Of a stretch of 64,000 bases of DNA, positions 43,690 through 51,516 are shown in pieces. Under the pieces are notes generated by a model, which saw nothing but the letters and a program-made list of their open reading frames with translations, was not told the origin of the DNA and searched no databases. The position numbers and the translations under genes are program-made. The stretch comes from Gemmatirosa kalamazoonensis. Its GTDB lineage: Bacteria; Gemmatimonadota; Gemmatimonadetes; Gemmatimonadales; Gemmatimonadaceae. Each line of letters opens with the position of its first letter. The stretch's first letter is position 1. Location of the stretch: assembly GCF_000522985.1 (NCBI RefSeq), contig NZ_CP007128.1, positions 1,720,220-1,784,219 on the forward strand, in the 5' to 3' direction.

Positions 43690-43717
43690 TCAAGTTCGCC
43701 GGCGTCCTTGCCGACAC
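43690..43717 (+). promoter_or_regulatory. Sigma-28-like promoter
   Basis: TCAAGTTC, 12 bases, GCCGACAC. It resembles the FliA (sigma-28) consensus TAAAGTTT-N11-GCCGATAA and lies 30 bases before the mini flagellar-like gene at 43748. The same layout with the same 12-base spacing occurs at 56405 and 57894. Confidence 0.55.
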
Positions 43718-43747
43718 TCTCCCGGGACCCACACCGGGGGAGACGGC

Positions 43748-44020
43748 ATGATCGCAGGGATCTCCAGCTCGTTCGGCGGCGTCTCGGCCGCCGCGGCGCG
43801 GTTCGACGTCGCGGCCAGCCGAGTCTCGGCCGCCACCGAGACGCTGGCCAATCCGGACACGATGGACGTCGGCGGCACGAGCGCGCTGAGCGACGCGATG
43901 GTGCAGATGGCCGTCGCCCGCTTCGCGTTCCTCGCGTCGATCCACGTCGCGCTCACGACGAGCGACATGGTGAGCCAGGCGCTGCAGCTCGGCGGCTACC
44001 GCCCCAGCGGCACCAGCTGA
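43748..44020 (+). CDS. Mini flagellar rod/hook-like protein (FlgC-like ends without the core)
   Basis: A 90-aa protein. Its start (MIAGISSSFGGVSAAAARFDVAASRVSA) resembles the N-terminal coiled-coil of flagellar rod and hook proteins (Ile-Ser-x-Ala...Ala-Ala-x-Arg-Leu-Asp-Val-x-Ala), and its end (ALSDAMVQMAVARFAFLASIHVALTTSDMVSQALQL) the C-terminal rod motif (Asp-Met-Val-x-Met-x-x-Ala-x-x-Ala-Phe). The whole middle domain is missing. No other flagellar gene is nearby. A sigma-28-like promoter precedes it. A secreted, export-apparatus-linked or vestigial function is possible; certainty is moderate. Confidence 0.65.
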   Translation: MIAGISSSFGGVSAAAARFDVAASRVSAATETLANPDTMDVGGTSALSDAMVQMAVARFAFLASIHVALTTSDMVSQALQLGGYRPSGTS

Positions 44021-44078
44021 CGGGCGCTGCGCCCGATCCATGCAAGGGCTCGCGGGCCTCACCCGTCTGGAGCCCCGC

Positions 44079-44219
44079 ATGAGCGTGCCCGTCCCCGTGC
44101 CGTCGCCCGATCCGCTGCCGCTCCCCGACCCGCAGCCGACCCCGGACCGGGAGCCGTGGCCGCCGGCGCCCACCCCGCCCGAGGACGAGCCGCCGACGAA
44201 GAAGCTGCCGATCCAGTAG
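44079..44219 (+). CDS. Small proline-rich ORF
   Basis: A 46-aa frame from ATG 44079 to TAG 44217, with repeated Pro-x pairs (VPVPSPDPLPLPDPQP), acidic residues and a Lys pair near the end. It starts 58 bases after the mini flagellar-like gene. Codon use (mostly third-position G/C) matches neighbours, but in high-GC DNA such frames occur by chance. It could be a real downstream partner. The final stop is 10 bases from the stop of the converging gene. Confidence 0.4.
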   Translation: MSVPVPVPSPDPLPLPDPQPTPDREPWPPAPTPPEDEPPTKKLPIQ

Positions 44220-44229
44220 CCGCCGCGGC

Positions 44230-44553
44230 TCAGTGCGGCGTGATGACCCGCTCGCTGCGGGGCGCCGGCACCGCGGCGGGGACGCGCTCGGCGAGCAGCT
44301 TCGCCATGTAGCGGTCCGCCTCGCCGATCCGCTCCAGCTCCACGGCCGAGGCGTCCACCGTCCGCTCGAGCTGTGCCATCCGGTCACGCAGCTCCTCCAG
44401 CGTGGCGACCAGCCGCGACTCGTCGATCGGCGGCGGCTGGCGACGCGTCTCCATCCACCGCTGGAACGCGCGGCCGAGATGGCTCGTGACGAGCAGCGCG
44501 ATCCCGCTCACGGTGGTGACGGTGATGATCTGGATGATGTCGTTGCCGCTCAT
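44230..44553 (-). CDS. Small single-pass membrane protein with coiled coil
   Basis: A 107-aa protein. One hydrophobic segment (IIQIITVTTVSGIALLVTSHL, residues 6-26) is followed by a heptad-like helical region (LVATLEELRDRMAQLERTVDASAVELERIGEADRYMAKLLAERV), so a cytoplasmic coiled coil. The architecture recalls PspB/LapA-type scaffold proteins without being homologous. No family is assigned. Confidence 0.62.
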   Translation of the reverse strand: MSGNDIIQIITVTTVSGIALLVTSHLGRAFQRWMETRRQPPPIDESRLVATLEELRDRMAQLERTVDASAVELERIGEADRYMAKLLAERVPAAVPAPRSERVITPH

Positions 44554-44670
44554 GTCGACCTCGGTGCCTGGGTCCGTCGTCGCCTACGAGGCGGTCCGCG
44601 AGGTGGTTTCCGATGCGGGGCATCCGGTCCGCGACGCGCGGCGTAGAATCGGCGAACCCGCCGACCGCCC

Positions 44671-45540
44671 ATGCGACGCTACGACATCGCCCGCCACATC
44701 GCGCGCCTCGACCCCGAGCGCGACCACGTCGAGATCGTGCACTACCTCGTCGGGTGGGAGTTCCCGTGGGACTGGGTGCGCGCGCTCGAGATGGCGCTCT
44801 ATCGCACGTTCTGCAATCCCCGCACGTCGCGGCTGCTCGACCACACGCGCGAGTTCCACGACCGCCCGCAGCGTCGCTACGACGACACCGCGCTGCTCAT
44901 GGCGGAGATCATGGAGTGGGGCTACGACAGCGACCGCGGGCGCGAGGCGCTGCGGCGGACGAACCGGTTCCACCGCCACTACGACATCGCGAACGAGGAC
45001 TTCCTCTACGTCCTCACGACGTTCCACCTCGAACCGATCCGGTGGATGGATCGTTACGGGTGGCGGCGGCTCACCGCGCACGAGAAGCGCGCGAGCTACC
45101 ACTTCTGGCGCGAGGTCGGGCGCCGCATGAACATCCGCGACATCCCGCCGACGCCGGAAGCGTTCGAGCGGTGGAGCGTGGCGTTCGAGCGCACGCACTT
45201 CGCGTTCGACGAGGCGAACCGCCGCATCGCGACGTCGACGCGCGAGCTGTTCGCCGGCTGGTTCCCGCGTCCGCTGCGCCCGCTCGTGCGCGTCGGCATC
45301 CACGCCCTGCTCGACGACACGATGCTGGCGTCGTTCGGCTTCCGCGCCGCGCCGCGCCCCGTGCGGTCGCTCGTCGCCGGCGCGCTGCGTATGCGCGGCT
45401 GGGCGCTCCGCTTCTTCCCGCCGCGCCGCCGCAAGGGCTTCATCACCGGCACGCCGCAGCGCTCGTGGCCCGACGGTTACGAGCTGACCGACCTTGGCCC
45501 GCCGCCGCTGCTGCACGCGCGCGAGGGGGCGGCGCGTTAG
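44671..45540 (+). CDS. MpaB-like oxygenase, DUF2236 family
   Basis: A 289-aa protein. The DUF2236/MpaB core shows FPWDWVRALEMALYRTF, REFHDRPQRRYDDTALLMAEIMEWGYDSD and RTNRFHRHYDIANEDFLYVLTTFHLEPIRW with the His ligands, plus a helical C-terminus. Fungal MpaB cleaves a farnesyl chain oxidatively, and bacterial relatives include heme-containing latex-clearing-type proteins; the substrate here is unknown. The stop TAG lies inside a GTTAGGC motif, 13 bp from a converging gene. Confidence 0.82.
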   Translation: MRRYDIARHIARLDPERDHVEIVHYLVGWEFPWDWVRALEMALYRTFCNPRTSRLLDHTREFHDRPQRRYDDTALLMAEIMEWGYDSDRGREALRRTNRFHRHYDIANEDFLYVLTTFHLEPIRWMDRYGWRRLTAHEKRASYHFWREVGRRMNIRDIPPTPEAFERWSVAFERTHFAFDEANRRIATSTRELFAGWFPRPLRPLVRVGIHALLDDTMLASFGFRAAPRPVRSLVAGALRMRGWALRFFPPRRRKGFITGTPQRSWPDGYELTDLGPPPLLHAREGAAR

Positions 45541-45553
45541 GCGCCCGCCGCCT

Positions 45554-46054
45554 CTACGGAGACCGGGTCAGGCAGTACGTGATGTAGTCGGTGCCGGCCG
45601 GCGTGCCGCCGAGCTGGCGCACGAGCGTCGCGACCTGGCCGCGGTGGTACGTGCCGTGGTTCACGACGTGGCGCAGCACCTCGACGAGCGGCGAGGCGCC
45701 CTCGACGCCGCTGCGGAAGCGGAACGCGAGCGGCGCGGCGAGCGCGCCCTCGGTGAGCGCGTCGAGATAACGCCGCTGCTCGCCCCACGTCGCGTCCCAC
45801 CGCGCGCGCAGCGACGCGAGGTCCGCGCAGTCGGAGAAGTCGGTGACGCGCCCCGCGACCTCACCGTGCCAGCGCGCGAGCCACGTGATCTCCGCGCCGA
45901 GCATGTGCTCCAGCGTCGCGCGCAGCGACGGGAACGAGCCGCCTAACGGGCGCGCGTACTGCTCCGGCGTGAGCGCCGCGACCGCATCCAGCGTGCGCTC
46001 GTTCGCCCAACGGTTGAACGCGAACAGCGTGCGGACGTCGTCGAGGGCGCTCAT
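45554..46054 (-). CDS. DinB family protein
   Basis: A 166-aa DinB/YfiT-like helical bundle. The three metal-binding His are seen as LEHMLGAEITWL (about 49), RHVVNHGTYHRGQ (His about 132 and 136). By family knowledge such proteins bind Ni, Zn or Mn and some are thiol transferases. ATG 46054 overlaps the stop of the deaminase gene (ATGA), so it is the second gene of a pair. Confidence 0.84.
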   Translation of the reverse strand: MSALDDVRTLFAFNRWANERTLDAVAALTPEQYARPLGGSFPSLRATLEHMLGAEITWLARWHGEVAGRVTDFSDCADLASLRARWDATWGEQRRYLDALTEGALAAPLAFRFRSGVEGASPLVEVLRHVVNHGTYHRGQVATLVRQLGGTPAGTDYITYCLTRSP

Positions 46055-46509
46055 GGCCAGAGTATAGCCTCCGCCTCGCGCGCCAGCATCGCCGCATGCT
46101 CCACGTGCCGCCCCGACCGCTCCAGCACCTCGCGCCCCGGCACGCCCGGCCACGTCGGCGCGGGCGCGTCCAGCGTCTTCACGCGCGCGGCGTCGACCAC
46201 GAACACCACCCGCCCCACGCCCGCCCACGCGATCGCCGCCGCGCACATCGCGCAGGGCTCGGCGCTCGTGTACATCGTGGCCGCGGCCAGCTCCGGCGCT
46301 CCCGCCACGGCGCCGAGCGCGCGCAGCGCGACGATCTCCGCGTGCGCCGTGACGTCCGCCGTCGTGCGCACGAGGTTCCCGCCCTCCGCGAGCAGCCGCC
46401 CGTCGGCGGCGACGACGCGCGCGCCGAACGGGTCGTCGCCGCGCTGCCGCGCCTCGAGCGCGAGCGCCACCGTGGCGCGCAGCTCCGTCAGGTCGACGTC
46501 GGTCAGCAC
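46051..46509 (-). CDS. Cytidine/deoxycytidylate-deaminase-fold nucleoside deaminase
   Basis: A 152-aa zinc deaminase. Zinc site and catalytic Glu: TAHAEIVAL; paired Cys: EPCAMCAAAI. The layout fits the guanine/cytosine/tRNA-adenosine deaminase family (ADAT2/TadA-like, GuaD). The loop AAWAGVGRVVF and short C-terminus allow a GuaD-type function but do not prove it. GTG 46509 is the first start before LTDVDLTELR. It overlaps the DinB gene. Confidence 0.84.
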   Translation of the reverse strand: MLTDVDLTELRATVALALEARQRGDDPFGARVVAADGRLLAEGGNLVRTTADVTAHAEIVALRALGAVAGAPELAAATMYTSAEPCAMCAAAIAWAGVGRVVFVVDAARVKTLDAPAPTWPGVPGREVLERSGRHVEHAAMLAREAEAILWP

Positions 46510-46784
46510 GCGGTGCCTAACGCGGCGGCGGGACGACCACGTCGTCCCGTGCGTCCGCGGCCGTCGTTCGACGCCATCACCCCCGCGGCGCCGTCCGCGC
46601 TCGTGTGCCGGCCGAGCGAGCGGCGGCGGCGCGCCGTCGTGGCCACGAGACCGATCGTGTGCGGGTCGTCCATGACGACGCCCACCTCGAGCGTCCCGCC
46701 GACCGCCGGGTCGAGCGTGCTCCCGACGCGGTGCCGTGGCGCGCTGAACTCGGGGGCGGCGAGACGGGTGCGGCGAGACGGCAT
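46503..46784 (-). CDS. Possible small ORF upstream of the deaminase
   Basis: A 93-aa frame from ATG 46784 to TGA 46503-46505, whose stop overlaps the deaminase start by seven bases. The middle (GSTLDPAVGGTLEVGVVMDD) reads like a globular protein, but the end is Arg/Gly-rich and the frame may be noise. No family is recognised. The rest of the spacer to 46976 shows nothing I can support. Confidence 0.3.
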   Translation of the reverse strand: MPSRRTRLAAPEFSAPRHRVGSTLDPAVGGTLEVGVVMDDPHTIGLVATTARRRRSLGRHTSADGAAGVMASNDGRGRTGRRGRPAAALGTAC

Positions 46785-46976
46785 GCGACGGCGGCCGGAA
46801 GTGGAGCGGGGCCGTGAATCTAGCCCGCCGCCGCCTCTCCAGCACCTCGTCGTGGACGGCGAGACTGGCGGCGAGCCACGGCGCCGGGCGGTGGCACACT
46901 GGTACCGCTCCGGGACGCGCCCTATCCTCAGGGTCTCCCGCCTCAATCGTTCCAGTCCCAGCCGCTCGCACCCGCC
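46785..46976. other. Gene-free divergent spacer
   Basis: Between the deaminase side (46509) and the amidohydrolase GTG (46977) lie 467 bases. If the small ORF at 46503-46784 is not real, all of it is unassigned. It must hold the promoters of the divergent genes; no clear promoter, repeat or RNA was recognised. Confidence 0.5.
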
Positions 46977-48317
46977 GTGTCTCGCCGCCTCCGTCTCGCC
47001 GCCGGCGCCCTCGCCGCGCTCCCGCTCAGCCTCGCGACCGCCCTCCACGCCCAGGGCGCCCAGGGCGCCCAGGGCGCCCAGGGCGACGCCGACGTCGCGC
47101 GCCGCGTGGCGGCCGTCATGCCGAAGGTCGTCGCGTGGCGGCGCGACTTCCACGAGCATCCGGAGCTGTCGAACCAGGAGGTGCGCACGTCGGGGATCGT
47201 CGCGCAGCACCTGAAGGCGCTGGGCCTCGAGGTGCGCACCGGCGTCGGGGGCACGGGCGTCGTGGGGCTGCTGCGCGGCGGGCGCCCCGGCAAGGTGGTC
47301 GCGCTGCGCGCCGACATGGACGCGCTCCCCGTCGAGGAGCTCGTCGACCTGCCGTTCAAGTCGAAGGTGCGCGCGACGTACAACGGCCAGGACGTCGGCG
47401 TCATGCACGCGTGCGGCCACGACATGCACGTCGCCATGCTGATGGGCGCCGCGGAGGTGCTCGCGGGGATGAAGGCGCAGATCCCCGGCACCGTGATGTT
47501 CGTCTTCCAGCCCGACGAGGAAGGGGAGGCGGGCAAGCCGCAGGGCGCGAAGGCGATGCTCGACGACGGCCTGTTCGCCGGCACGAAGCCGGACGCGATC
47601 TTCGGCCTGCACGTCGGCATCACGCCGGCCGACGCGGGGCAGCTCACGACGCGGCCTAACGGCTTCATGGCGGCGTCGGACTTCTTCCGCATCGTCGTGC
47701 ACGGCCGGCAGACGCACGGCGCGACGCCGTGGGACGGCGTGGACCCGGTGGTCGCCGCGGCGGCGATCGTGAACGGGCTGCAGACGATCGTGAGCCGTCA
47801 GGCGAAGCTCGTGCTCGCGCCCGCGGTCGTCACCGTCGGCGCGCTGAACGCGGGCGTGCGCAACAACATCATCCCCGACAGTGCGGTGATGATCGGCACC
47901 GTGCGCACGTTCGATCCCGGCATGCGCGACGACATCGGCAAGCGCCTCGAGCGCACGGCGAAGCTGATCGCCGAGAGCCAGGGCGCCACCGCGGACGTGA
48001 CGATCCAGCGCATGACGCCCGTGACGGCGAACGATGCCGCGCTCACGGGGCGGATGTTAGGCACCCTGCGCCGCGTGGCCGGCGCGTCGAACGTGATCGA
48101 GGGGCAGCCGGTGACCGGTGCCGAGGACTTCGGCTTCTACGCCGAGCAGGTGCCCGCGATGTTCGTGTTCCTCGGCGTGCGTCCGAAGGGGAGCCCGCTC
48201 TCGGCGTTCGTGTCGAACCACTCGCCGAAGTTCTTCGCCGACGAATCCGCGCTGCCGACCGGGGTGCGCACGCTCGTCGCGCTGGCGACGGACTACCTGG
48301 CACCTGCGACGCCGTGA
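46977..48317 (+). CDS. M20D amidohydrolase (HipO/AmaA-like)
   Basis: A 446-aa secreted amidohydrolase. Signal region with the four-fold tripeptide (AQG) after the signal peptide (47051-47085 tandem repeat of nine bases). Metal ligands: MHACGHDMHVAMLMG, VFQPDEEGEAGKPQGA, and C-terminal TGAEDFGFYAEQVPAMFVFLG. Family members hydrolyse N-acyl amino acids, hippurate or indoleacetic-acid conjugates. GTG 46977 is chosen by the signal peptide (RRLRLAAGALAALPLSLATA). The 3' end meets a palindrome shared with two other convergent junctions. Confidence 0.92.
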   Translation: MSRRLRLAAGALAALPLSLATALHAQGAQGAQGAQGDADVARRVAAVMPKVVAWRRDFHEHPELSNQEVRTSGIVAQHLKALGLEVRTGVGGTGVVGLLRGGRPGKVVALRADMDALPVEELVDLPFKSKVRATYNGQDVGVMHACGHDMHVAMLMGAAEVLAGMKAQIPGTVMFVFQPDEEGEAGKPQGAKAMLDDGLFAGTKPDAIFGLHVGITPADAGQLTTRPNGFMAASDFFRIVVHGRQTHGATPWDGVDPVVAAAAIVNGLQTIVSRQAKLVLAPAVVTVGALNAGVRNNIIPDSAVMIGTVRTFDPGMRDDIGKRLERTAKLIAESQGATADVTIQRMTPVTANDAALTGRMLGTLRRVAGASNVIEGQPVTGAEDFGFYAEQVPAMFVFLGVRPKGSPLSAFVSNHSPKFFADESALPTGVRTLVALATDYLAPATP

Positions 48318-48318
48318 T

Positions 48319-48400
48319 CGCTGCGTGGCTGCGTAGCTGCGTGGCTGCGTAACGGCACTTACGCAGCTACGCAGCTACGCAGCTACGCAGCCACGCAGCG
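48319..48400. repeat. GCTGCGTG/GCTGCGTA palindrome between convergent genes
   Basis: Left arm 48319-48351 (GCTGCGTGGCTGCGTAGC) and right arm 48360-48400 (TACGCAGC units) pair with one mismatch in the core. It begins inside the spacer that follows the M20D stop and reaches the stop of the converging gene. It is the third copy of the 421-521 word. Confidence 0.92.
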
Positions 48401-48402
48401 CT

Positions 48403-49434
48403 CTATCGCTGTGCCGCCGCGTACACCACGTGCGACACCACCCGCATCGCGTCCGTCGCGAGCGTCCATGCGCGGTCGAGGGCGTCGGCCTGAGGTTGGG
48501 CGCGCGAGCCGCGGGCCGGGCGCGGGGCCTCGCTCGCGCGCCCGGGTGTGGGGACGGGCACGCTCACCGTCCAGATGCCGCATGCGAGTCGTGTGAGACG
48601 CACCGGTGCGTGGCCGAGCGCCGCGGCGTCGCGGGCGCGGAGCGCGCGGCGATAGGCGGCCGCGTACACGCCGTGCGCATCCCACGCCGCGAGCAGCGTC
48701 TCACGCAGGTCCGCCGACGCGCCGCGCGTCCCGAGCACGAGCGCGTCGAACGAGACCGCGGCCCCCGGCACCGTGCGGCGCCGCTCCGGGTACGCGGCGG
48801 CGAGCAGCCGTCCCGCGCCGAGGTACGTGCGCTGCACCGCGGAGAGCAGCGCGTCGAGCTCCACGAAGAGCGCGGTCTGGCCGGCGAGCGTCGTCAGCTC
48901 GCGCGTGCCGAACAGCGCCGCCGTGCGCCGCGCCGCCGCGGCCGCCGCCGCGTACGACTCCGCCGCGCGCGCCGCGTGATGCTCCATCGCGTCGAGCAGG
49001 AAGCGAAGGCGCTGGGCGCGCGTGCCGAGCCCCGGGTCGTCGAACAGCCGCTCGAGCGGCGCGCGCCAGCCGAGCGCTCCGGCCGCCGACACGAGGTGCG
49101 TGGTGCCCGCGGCGGCGACGAGCAGCCGCGGCGCGAGACCGTGCGTCGCGGCGACCGCCACCGGATCCACGTCGCCCTCGAGCCCCTCGCGCGCATGCTC
49201 CTCGGCCGTCGGCCCGGACGCCGCGCGCGCCGCGTCCACCGGGCGCAGTCCGAGCGCGGCGAGCGTCGCGTCGGCCGGCGTTGGGCCGCGTGGGCGCGCA
49301 GGGATCACGCTCCATCCGTCGTCCGGAATGCGCCACGCGTCGACACCGCGGGAGAACACGACACGCTGGATCGGCGCGTCGATCTCCACGAGCAGACGTT
49401 CGAGTAGTGGATAGGAGGGCTGCTGGGCGGGCAC
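48403..49434 (-). CDS. Unknown protein, 343 aa
   Basis: A mostly helical, Ala-rich protein with no signal peptide or membrane segment. N-terminus: QPSYPLLERLLVEIDAPIQRVVFSRG; a middle GTTHLVSAAGALGW and long helices around residues 150-260; C-terminus contains RLACGIWTVSVPVP then an acidic/basic tail. I do not recognise a family. GTG 49434 is chosen because upstream codons read low-complexity; a more upstream start at 49497 is possible. Divergent from the CPBP gene. Confidence 0.62.
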   Translation of the reverse strand: MPAQQPSYPLLERLLVEIDAPIQRVVFSRGVDAWRIPDDGWSVIPARPRGPTPADATLAALGLRPVDAARAASGPTAEEHAREGLEGDVDPVAVAATHGLAPRLLVAAAGTTHLVSAAGALGWRAPLERLFDDPGLGTRAQRLRFLLDAMEHHAARAAESYAAAAAAARRTAALFGTRELTTLAGQTALFVELDALLSAVQRTYLGAGRLLAAAYPERRRTVPGAAVSFDALVLGTRGASADLRETLLAAWDAHGVYAAAYRRALRARDAAALGHAPVRLTRLACGIWTVSVPVPTPGRASEAPRPARGSRAQPQADALDRAWTLATDAMRVVSHVVYAAAQR

Positions 49435-49563
49435 GGCGGAACGGTGGGGAATCCGCGAGGTGGGCGCCCACAGTATAGTACCGACGCTACAAAACAACCG
49501 TGTAGGACTTTCGCCACACGTTTTGCCACACCGTCACCTCCGCACCGTCGCCCCGCGCCTCGC

Positions 49564-50277
49564 ATGCATCACGTGTCGCCCGCAGAAGAAGTCCGCGCGC
49601 CGTCCGCGCCGCCGCCACCGCGCGAGCATCCGCTCGCGTGGGTCGGCCCGTTCGCGGTGTTCATGGCGTGGCTCGCCGTGGATCGTCTGCTGCCGCTCGC
49701 GAATCCGACGAAGGAGGTCGTGCGCGACGTCGTGCTGGTCGCGGCGATCGTCGGCTTCTCGCGCCGCGTGCTGCCGACGCGCGCGCCGTACTGGCTCGCG
49801 AGCATCGGCGTGGGACTCGCCGTGTTCGCGCTGTGGGTGCTGCCCGACGTGCTGGTGCCGCAGTGGCGCTCGCACTGGCTGCTGCAGAACGCGATCACCG
49901 GTCGCATCACCACGTCCATCCCACCGACGGAGCTCACGCCGCTCATGCTCGTGCTGCGCACGACGCGCGCGGCGCTGCTCGTGCCGGTGATCGAGGAGCT
50001 GTTCTGGCGCGGATGGCTCCCACGCTGGCTGCAGGACACGCGCACGGAGCGCGTGCCGATGGGCCGCTACACGCCGTTCGCGTTCTGGGCGACCGCGGCG
50101 CTGTTCGCCGCGGAGCACGGCCCGTTCTGGGAGGTGGGGCTCGTCGCCGGCGTCGTGTACAACTGGTGGATGCGGCGCACGCGATCGTTAGGCGATCTCG
50201 TGCTCGCGCACGCCGTCACCAATCTCGTCCTCTCGCTGTACGTCGTCGCGAGTCGCGATTGGCGGTTCTGGATGTGA
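49564..50277 (+). CDS. CPBP glutamic-type intramembrane protease, exosortase-associated type
   Basis: A 237-aa membrane protein with about six hydrophobic segments. The CPBP motifs are seen as VIEELFWRGWLPR (Glu-Glu-x3-Arg), FAAEHGPFW and HAVTNLVLSLY. The N-terminal layout (MAWLAVDRLLPLANPTKEVVRDVVLVAAIVGF) resembles the CAAX-protease-related group linked to exosortase systems. That would fit the PEP-CTERM protein at 23266, though no exosortase is here. ATG 49564 is the first good start. Confidence 0.85.
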   Translation: MHHVSPAEEVRAPSAPPPPREHPLAWVGPFAVFMAWLAVDRLLPLANPTKEVVRDVVLVAAIVGFSRRVLPTRAPYWLASIGVGLAVFALWVLPDVLVPQWRSHWLLQNAITGRITTSIPPTELTPLMLVLRTTRAALLVPVIEELFWRGWLPRWLQDTRTERVPMGRYTPFAFWATAALFAAEHGPFWEVGLVAGVVYNWWMRRTRSLGDLVLAHAVTNLVLSLYVVASRDWRFWM

Positions 50278-50301
50278 CCTGGCGGCTGGCGGCTCGCGGC
50301 A

Positions 50302-51003
50302 TCACGGCCGCCGCAGCGGCGTCAGCACGATCTTCCGGAACTCCACCTCCGCGCCCTCCGACTGCAGCGCGATCTGCCCGTGGTCGGCCGTCGCGTCGGT
50401 GCCGTGGTTCACGAGGTCCCCGTTCACCCACACCGTGATCTCGCGGCCGACCGCCTCGATCACCATGCGGTTCCAGGCGCCTAACGGTTTCTCGGAGCCG
50501 TCGGTGAGGTTCACGATGCGGCGCGCCTTGCCCTCCGTGATCCCCCACGTCTCCGGCGGGCCGCGCCGCTGCACCATGTCGGGGACGCGGATGTCCTCCA
50601 CGATGCACCAGAAGTCGCCCGCGTTCCCGCTCTCCATCTGCACCTCGATCGACTTCGGGAACATGCCGTAGAGCGCGCGCGGCGTGGACGCGTGCACGAG
50701 CACTCCGGCGTTCCCCGGCGCGCCGGGGAAGCGGTACTCCACCTCCAGCCGGTAGTCGCGGTACACCGCGTCGGTGATGAGGTGTCCGCGCGGCTCGCCG
50801 AGCGTGACGAGGTTGCCGTCGCGCACGAGGAACGGGCTGCGGAGGCGCGGGCTCGTGTCGGCCGCCGGGACGTCGACGTGCCAGCCGGTGAGCGTGCGGC
50901 CGTCGAACAGGCTGCGCGCGGGCGACAGCCGCGCGGTGTGCGACGCGCACGCCGAGGTGCCTAACAGGACGACGAGGAGACGTGCGCGCCGCAGGTGTCT
51001 CAT
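50302..51003 (-). CDS. DUF1080 / 3-keto-disaccharide hydrolase-like lipoprotein
   Basis: A 233-aa protein with a lipobox LLGTSAC (Cys about 19). The DUF1080 beta-jelly-roll shows SLFDGRTLTGWHV, GHLITDAVYRDYRLEVEYRFPG, NAGVLVH, IEVQMESGNAGDFWC and GAWNRMVIEAVGREITVWVNGDLVNHG. Some family members are 3-keto-disaccharide hydrolases; others bind sugars. ATG 51003 overlaps the stop of the acetyltransferase gene (ATGA), so it is co-translated with it. Confidence 0.86.
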   Translation of the reverse strand: MRHLRRARLLVVLLGTSACASHTARLSPARSLFDGRTLTGWHVDVPAADTSPRLRSPFLVRDGNLVTLGEPRGHLITDAVYRDYRLEVEYRFPGAPGNAGVLVHASTPRALYGMFPKSIEVQMESGNAGDFWCIVEDIRVPDMVQRRGPPETWGITEGKARRIVNLTDGSEKPLGAWNRMVIEAVGREITVWVNGDLVNHGTDATADHGQIALQSEGAEVEFRKIVLTPLRRP

Positions 51004-51512
51004 GGGACGGGAGTCGGGTCGCCGGCCGCGAGTCGATGCAGCGCGTCGCCGGATACGCGCTGCACCGTCCACTGGTCCATCGGCACCGCGCCGATCGAGC
51101 GGTAGAAGCGGATCGCGGGCTCGTTCCAGTCGAGCACCCACCACTCCAGCCGCCCGCACTCGCGCGCCACGGCGAGCCGCGCGAGGTGCTCGAGCAGCGC
51201 GTGTCCCACGCCGCGGCCGCGGTGGTCGGGAAGCACGAACAGATCCTCGAGGTACAGCCCGCGCTGTGCGAGGAACGTGGAGTAGTTGTGGAAGAACAGC
51301 GCGAACCCCGCCGGCTCGCCGTCGACTTCGGCGATCACGACCTCGGCATCGGGGCGCGGGCCGAACAGCGAGGCGCGGATCTTCTCCTCCGTCGCCTCGC
51401 ACTCGTGCAGCAGCCGCTCGTATTCGGCGAGCCCGCGGATGAAGCGCACGATGAGCGGCACGTCCGCTTCCGTCGCAGGACGGATGCGCGGCGCAGCGCT
51501 CGCGGCGCGCAC
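51000..51512 (-). CDS. GNAT family N-acetyltransferase
   Basis: A 170-aa acetyltransferase. Motif A is YLEDLFVLPDHRGRGVGHALLEHLARLA, and the substrate segment WWVLDWNEPAIRFYRSIGAVPM resembles spermidine/diamine and aminoglycoside-type GNATs. It should transfer acetyl from acetyl-CoA to an amine. The start is GTG 51512; its stop overlaps the next gene's ATG. Confidence 0.9.
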   Translation of the reverse strand: MRAASAAPRIRPATEADVPLIVRFIRGLAEYERLLHECEATEEKIRASLFGPRPDAEVVIAEVDGEPAGFALFFHNYSTFLAQRGLYLEDLFVLPDHRGRGVGHALLEHLARLAVARECGRLEWWVLDWNEPAIRFYRSIGAVPMDQWTVQRVSGDALHRLAAGDPTPVP

Positions 51513-51516
51513 CGGA

